A DNA stretch of 64,000 bases, taken from assembly GCF_023278565.1 (NCBI RefSeq), contig NC_064676.1:2170001-2234000 (forward strand), read 5' to 3'. Source of the DNA: Colletotrichum lupini (lineage: Eukaryota; Ascomycota; Sordariomycetes; Glomerellales; Glomerellaceae). The translations under genes were made by a program, and so were the position numbers. The notes under the pieces are model-generated. The model made no database searches and was not told the origin of the DNA. It saw only the letters and a program-made list of their open reading frames with translations. Positions 58,061 through 64,000 of the stretch are shown here, piece after piece; within the stretch, counting starts at the first letter, position 1, and each line of letters begins with the position of its first letter.

Positions 58061-59076
58061 GGGTATGGGCAGCTGGGCTCCGTGGTCGGAGGCAGGGCCT
58101 GCCGCAGCCACACTTGGGTGCAGAATAGCGGGAGCTGCTGGCAGGATATCCTCGCCCATCATGAAAGGAAAGAGGCAGAAAGTGAGATAGAGAGCAGCAG
58201 AGACAACCTCCAAGACACGCCACTCTAGCTGGCGCCGCCCGAGACGCCTTCCCCCCCCCCCCCCCGCCTCCGTCTCCGTCCCGAGTCTTGCCATTCGACA
58301 ATTCGAAATCTCTCGATATGCCCTGTGCCCTTGTTGTTGTTGCTGCTCCTGCTATGTCTGGGCTGGCGCCTTATCCGAACCCTGTCTCCCGTGCCTGAGG
58401 TGATCCAATCTTGTTGGCCCTCTTGCAGCATCGCTTGCCCGTTTCTGCGAGTCGGCGACCACACTGTCCACCCACAACACACACACACCTCTAGCAGATC
58501 CAACCTGTAGGCTGCCCGAAGGGTGGTATCCGTCATAACTCATTGCTTTTAGGATGCCGACAGCCGACGGGAGACCCTTTCCTTCGAACACACTGAGGGA
58601 TTGACAACCAATGTCTGCCTGCCTCTGTCTGCCTTATTACACGAGACCCCGACCAATCAGTCAACCAATGGCTTACTTCCATTCGGCCAGAGGCCGTGTA
58701 GTGTTTAACAGACAAGCATACGGATGGTATACGTGAAGCATGTCGTCCCAGTCCACTCAGGATTCAGGAACAAGAAATGTAAAAATAGCGGAACTGTAAG
58801 GTAAGACGTACGGATTACATCCCATGCCTTTGATCCCCCATTCACCCTATCCCACCCCCCGTTTTGCCAAAAATTGCTGTATACAGATACGCCTTCGAGA
58901 CATAAACTATGCCTCCTCTTCCCACTTCCTCGGACCTCAAGCATAGTCTCAAAGAGGAGAGGGGAGAGGAAACCACACAGAAACCCCCCAGCTTACCTCA
59001 GACTGAGAAGTAAAAGACCACAAACTGTGATTCGGCCGGCACCATCCTCTGTGTTTCTCGACCTTCCCCCTGGGAC

Positions 59077-59508
59077 CTAGGTACCCTCGTCGATATTGAC
59101 ATCGGCAAAATAGACGCAGGCCAAGACCAACGGCCCAAGATAAGCCTTGAGGTACTGCTGCGTTGAGTGGGATCAGGGCCTCCTCCGCTATAGTCAAGTC
59201 GTAGACCCAGGCAGAATTCACCTTTCTTGGCGGTTACACCGTTTCTTTGAAGGCTGCGGATCTCCGCCCGATCTGGGACTCCGACGTGGAACCTTTCTTG
59301 GCTGGCGGGAAAGAAACAGTTCAGGGTTGACTTGTCAGCAGCAACATAGCACTCATAGGCAAATAAACGCCGGCACCTTTGGTCAACATCAGTGGAGCGC
59401 TGGGCACTGGGAGCACGGCCTTCCGTCTGACCCTTCGGCCGCAGCTCCTCATCCTCGTTTCGCCTCATCGTCACTCACTTCACATTTGGGCGTGCGCCGG
59501 ACATACAT
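59077..59508 (-). CDS. Possible small gene or decayed gene, structure unresolved
   Basis: On the minus strand four coding-like pieces follow one another in different frames. An ATG at 59508 gives MYVRRTPKCE, ending at a strong GTGAGT donor. A second frame gives STDVDQRCRRLFAYECYVAA, then DKSTLNCFFPASQERFHVGV and PDRAEIRSLQRNGVTAKK. A third gives NSAWVYDLTIAEEALIPLN. The last, 59157-59077, gives QYLKAYLGPLVLACVYFADV plus NIDEGT and a stop, with one possible membrane segment. GT..AG introns with compatible phases can be drawn (for example GTAACC after RSLQRNG to the CAGCAG at 59155-59160), but no single model keeps all pieces. It could be a small multi-exon gene or a pseudogene with frameshifts. 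I recognise no family. Confidence 0.3.
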
Positions 59509-59885
59509 AGTAAGCGACTCGGGTGATATTTGCCTGCTTCGACAAGCCTTGTTTCGTTTTAACCGTCTGGTATCATGCTATTAATGTCTCGTCTCTCTAT
59601 TTCTTTCGCACCCCATCGATGCTCTCTGTTCGAGCATATACCATGTTGATGCCCTGGGCTCAGCCTCATGATCCTCAGTCCCTTATTTCCCCAAACTCTC
59701 AAGTGACGTTTCGATCAAAATCCAGACAACCTATTCTTTTGACATCCATTGCCCTGCCGACCGTGTCCATCGACCCGCAACAAATCCCCAAAAACGCCAC
59801 GTGCCATGCCTTTCCGGACTCCGATGCCATGCAAAATGCACAATGAACCCAAGTACTTCTACACTTTTATGCTATGCTGTAATGA
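59509..59885. other. Region downstream of CDC6
   Basis: 377 bases, presumably the CDC6 3' UTR and the upstream region of the candidate at 59508. Nothing specific was seen. Confidence 0.4.
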
Positions 59886-61755
59886 TCAATCCAATGCTTC
59901 GCCGCTGAGAATGCTCGACAAAATACCCGCTCCGACACCCTCGGCAATGTTCTCCATTTCCTTCTCGCCAACGCAGCTGGCCACTCGCTTGTCCTCTCCG
60001 GTGGGAAGCGCCGCCTTGCGGCCTCTCTTGCTGGGTGTCTGTGTCATCACAAGTCCACCTGTCTTTCCATCAACAGGGTTGACCAAACCCAGTGTCTCCA
60101 GACTTCCGATGACCTCTCGAAACTCTGAGCTTGACAGCGGGTGCAAAACTGAGTCTCTAGTGCAAAGGATAGAATACGTCTCGTACAGAGTTTTGACTGT
60201 GGGTGCCATCGTTTGTGACTTGGTGGGGGTAGACGGGCCAGTGGTCATCCTCAGCGCTCGGTTGCGTTTCTCGAGGGCCACCAATGAGCAGAGCGCCGCC
60301 TTCTGTTGAAGGTTGAGTGCTTTCAGCCTCTGATTGGTTCCGTTGCTGAAGGCCGCCTGCGTAACTTGGTTCAAATGCTTGAGGAGCACACGGGGTGCAC
60401 TCTCGGCTGTCAGCGCCTTAAGGGATGTTGCAGCGATGTGTGAGACGCTCCTCGAGGACCCGCTGGAGCCGGCCATATTCGCATTTTCGCCGAGAGGCTT
60501 CCGGGACGGTGTCATCTGCAGAACCTTTTCTCTTGCTTCGTTCTCGTGTTGCCGTCTGGTCTCTGACTCAACCACGTCCAGTGCTCTTCGGCAGATTTCG
60601 AAAGCCTTGCGCAAATCCCCAGTCTGACTCGAAACCTTGCGCGAGCAAAGCTCAATCGCCGCAGGATGGAAAAAGGGAAGCGTCTTGTCGCTACTGTCGG
60701 CCGGCAACAACGTCATCAGACGGGTGCTGATGATACTCTTGATTTGCGCGGCTGAGTATGGGTGGAAGGGAAGAAGATCCGGCTTGAGGTTCTTGGATTT
60801 CAGACGCGGCAGAAAGCGGTCGGTGAGGTCGAGGGCGTTCGCAATTCCAATAAGCACCAGTCGCGAAGGCTGCTGCAGAGACCATTCAAACAACCGGTAC
60901 AGGCTTTCCAAACCCATCGTCAGGATGTGGTCGATTTCATCCAAGACGAGCAAGTAGACAGGTGAGCCCTTCTTCTTCGTCACAAAAATATTTTGTAATT
61001 CCTCCATCGCCAATGCTTCCGGTAGATCGCTTTCGTGTCCAAGAAGCTCTAACAAGGTATTGTAGAGGTCCTTTGATGACTTAACACTCATGCAATTGAC
61101 ATATGCTTGACGCACAGCGGTCGATTCTGTGGACTTATCCGTAATCTCCTTAACCATTGCGCTTTTCCCGGTTCCAGGGGGGCCGCTGACATAGAGACAT
61201 CCATTGGGGGTTGTGGAGGAGCAGCGTTGAACGAATTCCGTCAGTTGCTCTCGTTCTTTCTCGCGTCCGACAAGCTCGCCTGGGTCGGCACCCCGAGCAA
61301 AGAGCTGCCGGGCAGAATGGTAGATGGTTTGGAGAGAGCCGGGAGTCAGGGGAGATTGGGGCGTCAGCCTCTGGAAAAGCTTGCCGGCAGACTTGACGAC
61401 CTGGCGAGGGGTCGAGGGAGAGTTCGCGAAGACATCACGGTGTCTTGGGGTCTGAGGCGTGATTGGGATCGACTTCAAGAAGTTTTGGGAAGGGGAACGT
61501 CGGAGCTTCTTCGCAGCCGGCTCAACGTAGGTGTCGTCGAGATCGTTGTCGACATTTGGCGTGGTGGCAGTTACTTCGGGATCCGCGTTTTCGTCGTTCT
61601 CTGAAGCAGCTCGAGTTTGCCGTCTGGTACGCTTGGCAGGAAGGTCGACCAAATCTGGGCTGTGTGTGAGAAAGTGCGTTTGGCTTATAGGGGTGATAGG
61701 GCCTACCTTGATCCTGGACGGACCTCGTCCGCTTGCCGAGTGAGGCACGAGACAT
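59886..61755 (-). CDS. CDC6: Replication licensing ATPase Cdc6/Cdc18
   Basis: Exons on the minus strand are 61755..61707 and 61654..59886, encoding 605 aa. I chose the ATG at 61755 because it gives the family start MSRASLGKRTRS, and a 52-bp intron (GTAGGC..CCCAG) joins VQDQ to DLVDLPAKRTRRQTR. A longer unspliced frame from 61790 exists but has an unrelated N-terminus. The N-terminal region is basic and carries several Ser/Thr-Pro sites (SPSQN, TPQTPRHR, SPSTPRQ, TPQSPLTP), which in Cdc6 proteins are CDK targets for destruction or export. The AAA+ domain has Walker A GPPGTGKS (about 174-181), Walker B LLVLDEIDH, sensor 1 IGIANALDLTDRF and sensor 2 GDLRKAFEICRRAL. A winged-helix domain ends the protein. 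Cdc6 works with ORC and Cdt1 to load MCM2-7 at origins in G1. Confidence 0.95.
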
Positions 61756-62593
61756 TGTTGCTGGGGATTATGATTATGGTGAAGAGGCAATCGTGACTGA
61801 CAACTCCGAAGTAGACAACGCAGGAAAGCTTGTTCGAGGTACCAACAAAAGTGAAGTAGGAAGTATCGAGGTGTGGGAAGTCGGAAGCTGTAAGTGGAAC
61901 CGCAGAGTCTTAATTAAGTGTTAGGCGCGCGCCAGCACGATGACCGGGGAACGACGCGATGCCAGGGTCGCGGAACGCGCTTTCTCGCGATTCAATTAAA
62001 CACGGCTCGGTGGAGTACCTTGGTCCGTGCGTACGCGACCCAGAAAGATGGGGTCTTGTCTTCGTGCCTCCCCTCCCCTACTTCCAGGCTCGTGCGCAGC
62101 GGTACCTTACATAATGCAATTGGGACACGGTTGGTTTCACAGTGTCGGCTCATATCGCCTACGACCGCACTGTCTACCCCTGTTTCCCCATGACGGCCAC
62201 AGACGGCTTGTGGCAATCGACGACCGGCCTATTGAGGCAGCGGAGGTGCCCGGCATTCTAGCATGAACGGCGGACAAAGCCGCCATCCCACGATACCTGT
62301 CTTGGCTCATGGCAATCTTCCTTTTCCTCGCAGATGTGTTTTGATTCTCTCCCACAATGACACACAGACAATCTCTGAATTCATATACACATTCACTCGG
62401 ATATGCATGGGCTTGGACGGGCATTTCGTCTCACCTAATCCGGCGCATTTGTTAGACAGAGGGGTCACTAGGTCACTAACGTTCCCAACGTTGCTGTTTA
62501 CCTACTTCCATATCCCTCCCTAACAACCCTGACTACCAACTCATATTTTGCCTTTTACGACCTGTGGTGTTCGTGGAAACACTTTTCACCGTC
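61756..62593. promoter_or_regulatory. Shared upstream region of CDC6 (-) and the Moco sulfurase gene (+)
   Basis: 838 bases between divergent starts. Three ACGCG cores (61954-61959, 61975-61980, 62033-62038) fall 199-283 bases upstream of the CDC6 ATG (see the separate entry). No gene lies within. Confidence 0.5.
61954..62038. promoter_or_regulatory. Cluster of MCB-like ACGCG motifs upstream of CDC6
   Basis: Three ACGCGA/ACGCGC words, plus the SCB/E2F-like TTTCTCGCGA at 61981-61990, lie within 85 bases. In yeasts MBF/SBF bind such sites to drive G1/S genes, and fission yeast cdc18 is a classic MBF target. Function here is inference from motif and position. Confidence 0.35.
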
Positions 62594-64000
62594 ATGGTTG
62601 ACGCGGATATGAGAAGCTATAACTCCCGAGTGGATGAGTTCAGGGATAGGGAGTTCCCCATGATCAAAGGTTCATTGGTTCATCAACTACAATTATTCTA
62701 TCTCAACTTACTGACCAACAACACAGACTCCATATATCTCGACCATGCCGGAACAACGCTATATGCCAAGTCTCTGGTTGACAGATTCTCTGCAGAATTG
62801 ACATCAAACTTGTTGGGCAACCCCCACTCCGCTTCGCCTTCTTCTCAGTATAGCACCTCTCGCATTGAAGATATTCGCCTCAGACTTCTCCGTTTTTTCA
62901 ACGCTAACCCTGAGGAATTTGACTTGGTCTTCGTTTCCAACACCACAGCTGGGATCAAACTTGTTTCCGACGCCTTCCGAGCCTCACCAGAGGGCTTTTC
63001 TTACGTATACCACCAAGCTTGCCACACAAGTATAATAGGGGTTCGCGAAGAGGCGCGTGAGAGCAGATGCGTTGCGGATGGCGATGTGAGACGTTGGATT
63101 GATGGGAAATCTCCTCTGGATGATTCGGAAGCATCAGACTCGCCCACGCTATTTTCATACTCAGCTCAATCTCATATGGATGGGCGACGTTACCCGTTAA
63201 CGTGGCCATCTCTACTGCGAGAGTCGCCTGCCGTCTCGCACCGGCAATTTTTTACGCTATTGGACGCAGCCTCACTAGTGGCCACTTCTCCTCTAGATCT
63301 CAGTAACTCGGAAACGGCACCCGATTTTACGGTTTTGAGTCTTTACAAAATCTTTGGCTTTCCAGACCTTGGCGCTTTGATTGTTAGAAGGCAGGCCGAG
63401 CCGATTTTCAATCAAAGGCGCTATTTCGGGGGTGGCACCGTCGATATGGTTGTCTGCGGAAAAGAAAGATGGCATGCTCCAAAATCGACGTTCCTTCATG
63501 AGAGGCTAGAGGACGGCACTCTTCCATTTCATAACATCATAGGACTTGATGCTGCTCTAGATGTTCACGCAGAGCTCTTCGGAAGCATGAGTAGCGTAGC
63601 ATCGCACACAGCATTCCTTAGAAACCGACTACACGATGGACTTGCCAGCCTCAAACATGGAAATGGGCTGCCCGTCTGCACTATCTACTCAGAACGACGC
63701 AGCGAGGTTAATGGCTCCGTAGGAAGCGGGCCACTCGTCTCGTTCAACATTCGCGACGCTGCCGGAGCCTGGATCAGTCTATACGAGCTTGAAAAATTAG
63801 CCACGTTGAAGAACTTACATATTCGAACCGGCGGCGTCTGCAGTCCTGGAGGTATCGCTTCAGCACTCGGCCTGAGCCCATGGGAGATGAGGAAGAATTT
63901 CTCCGCTGGGTTTCGCTGCGGCACTGACCAAGATGTCATCGCTGGAAAGCCGACTGGCGTTATTCGAGCAAGTCTTGGTGCGATGAGCACTATTTCCGAC
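62594..64000 (+). CDS. hxB: Molybdenum cofactor sulfurase, N-terminal part (3' partial)
   Basis: Exons are 62594..62669 and 62727 to the right edge, 449 residues visible. The 57-bp intron (GTTCAT..ACAG) joins EFPMIK to DSIYLDHAGTTLYAKSL. The visible part is a class-V aminotransferase (NifS-like) PLP domain: YLDHAGTT, GNPHSASPSS, FVSNTTAGIKLV, LLDAASLVATSPLDLS, the PLP-lysine region FTVLSLYKIFGFPDLGALIV, GGGTVDMV and HIRTGGVCSPGGI with the persulfide-type Cys. The MOSC domain expected at the C-terminus would lie beyond 64000. The enzyme (HxB in Aspergillus, MOCOS in animals) takes sulfur from cysteine to activate the molybdenum cofactor of xanthine dehydrogenase and aldehyde oxidase. Divergent from CDC6. 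Confidence 0.93.
   Translation, partial: MVDADMRSYNSRVDEFRDREFPMIKGSLVHQLQLFYLNLLTNNTDSIYLDHAGTTLYAKSLVDRFSAELTSNLLGNPHSASPSSQYSTSRIEDIRLRLLRFFNANPEEFDLVFVSNTTAGIKLVSDAFRASPEGFSYVYHQACHTSIIGVREEARESRCVADGDVRRWIDGKSPLDDSEASDSPTLFSYSAQSHMDGRRYPLTWPSLLRESPAVSHRQFFTLLDAASLVATSPLDLSNSETAPDFTVLSLYKIFGFPDLGALIVRRQAEPIFNQRRYFGGGTVDMVVCGKERWHAPKSTFLHERLEDGTLPFHNIIGLDAALDVHAELFGSMSSVASHTAFLRNRLHDGLASLKHGNGLPVCTIYSERRSEVNGSVGSGPLVSFNIRDAAGAWISLYELEKLATLKNLHIRTGGVCSPGGIASALGLSPWEMRKNFSAGFRCGTDQDVIAGKPTGVIRASLGAMSTISD

Larger units (their letters stand above)
56537..59076. other. Region upstream of palF with repeat remnants
   Basis: No established gene was found in about 2.5 kb. The minus-strand frames next to palF (56537-57206) are Pro/Arg-rich and lack domains. 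From about 57500 to 57990 the sequence changes character (TTAGCC/CGACG words, TA-rich, with an 18-bp tandem repeat) and looks like an inserted, mutated repeat. A GTAG microsatellite and a C16 run (58249-58264) follow. Confidence 0.45.

Noticed and set aside
61756..61790. Cdc6 start at the upstream ATG (61790, 634 aa)
   Set aside because: Its N-terminus is unlike the family, whereas the ATG at 61755 with a 52-bp intron gives the conserved MSRASLGKRTRS start and a clean join.

Overview
This is a stretch of nuclear DNA from a filamentous ascomycete (Pezizomycotina, most likely a Sordariomycete). The evidence is the gene content (PalF/RIM8, Zn2Cys6-type regulator, fungal GH13 alpha-amylase, Kre9/Knh1-like wall protein, CYSTM protein, Hxb-type Moco sulfurase), the many 45-150 bp GT..AG introns with CTAAC/CTGAC-like branch points, and one transposon scrambled into TA-rich DNA in the manner of repeat-induced point mutation (RIP). 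The genus cannot be fixed from the sequence alone. I resolved 18 protein genes with exon structures, plus one uncertain small gene. Both edge genes run off the window.

Layout. 0-10 kb: 3' end of a fungal transcription factor (+), a 2.6 kb intergenic region with a pyrimidine-rich leader, a secreted alpha-amylase (+), a small secreted protein of unknown function (-), and EAF6 of the NuA4 acetyltransferase (+). 11-19 kb: an intracellular S9 peptidase related to dipeptidyl-peptidase V (+), a TAF3-like histone-fold TFIID subunit (+) with a long open frame directly after its stop, and a TPT/SLC35-type transporter (-). 19.6-21.5 kb: a dead Fot1/pogo transposon with intact 28-bp terminal inverted repeats and a TA target duplication. 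24.8-29.5 kb: a GH15 glucoamylase-like enzyme (+) convergent with an RBM42-like RRM protein (-). 32.6-38 kb: 6-phosphogluconate dehydrogenase (+) and the SWI/SNF-RSC subunit Ssr4 (+). 40-42 kb: a GPI-anchored Kre9/Knh1-like protein (+). 44-50 kb: monothiol glutaredoxin Grx3/4 (-) divergent from actin-binding protein Abp1 (+), then a CYSTM tail-anchored protein (-). 54-64 kb: PalF/RIM8 arrestin (-), a region with tandem repeats and a possible hidden small gene, the replication licensing ATPase Cdc6 (-), and a divergent molybdenum cofactor sulfurase (+, partial).

The genes are mostly housekeeping and do not form a biosynthetic cluster or defence island. Shared themes are chromatin and transcription (Eaf6, TAF3-like, Ssr4, Zn2Cys6 regulator), carbon use (GH13 amylase, GH15 enzyme, 6PGDH) and the cell surface or environment (PalF, CYSTM, Kre9-like). 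Intergenic regions are long (up to about 4 kb) and hold microsatellites, homopolymer tracts, tRNA-like box sequences and repeat remnants. I saw no rRNA, no convincing intact tRNA gene and no CRISPR array. The observations most worth following up are the in-frame ORF behind the TAF3-like stop codon, the frame-hopping coding-like segment at 59.1-59.5 kb, the RIP-dead transposon and the unassigned secreted protein.
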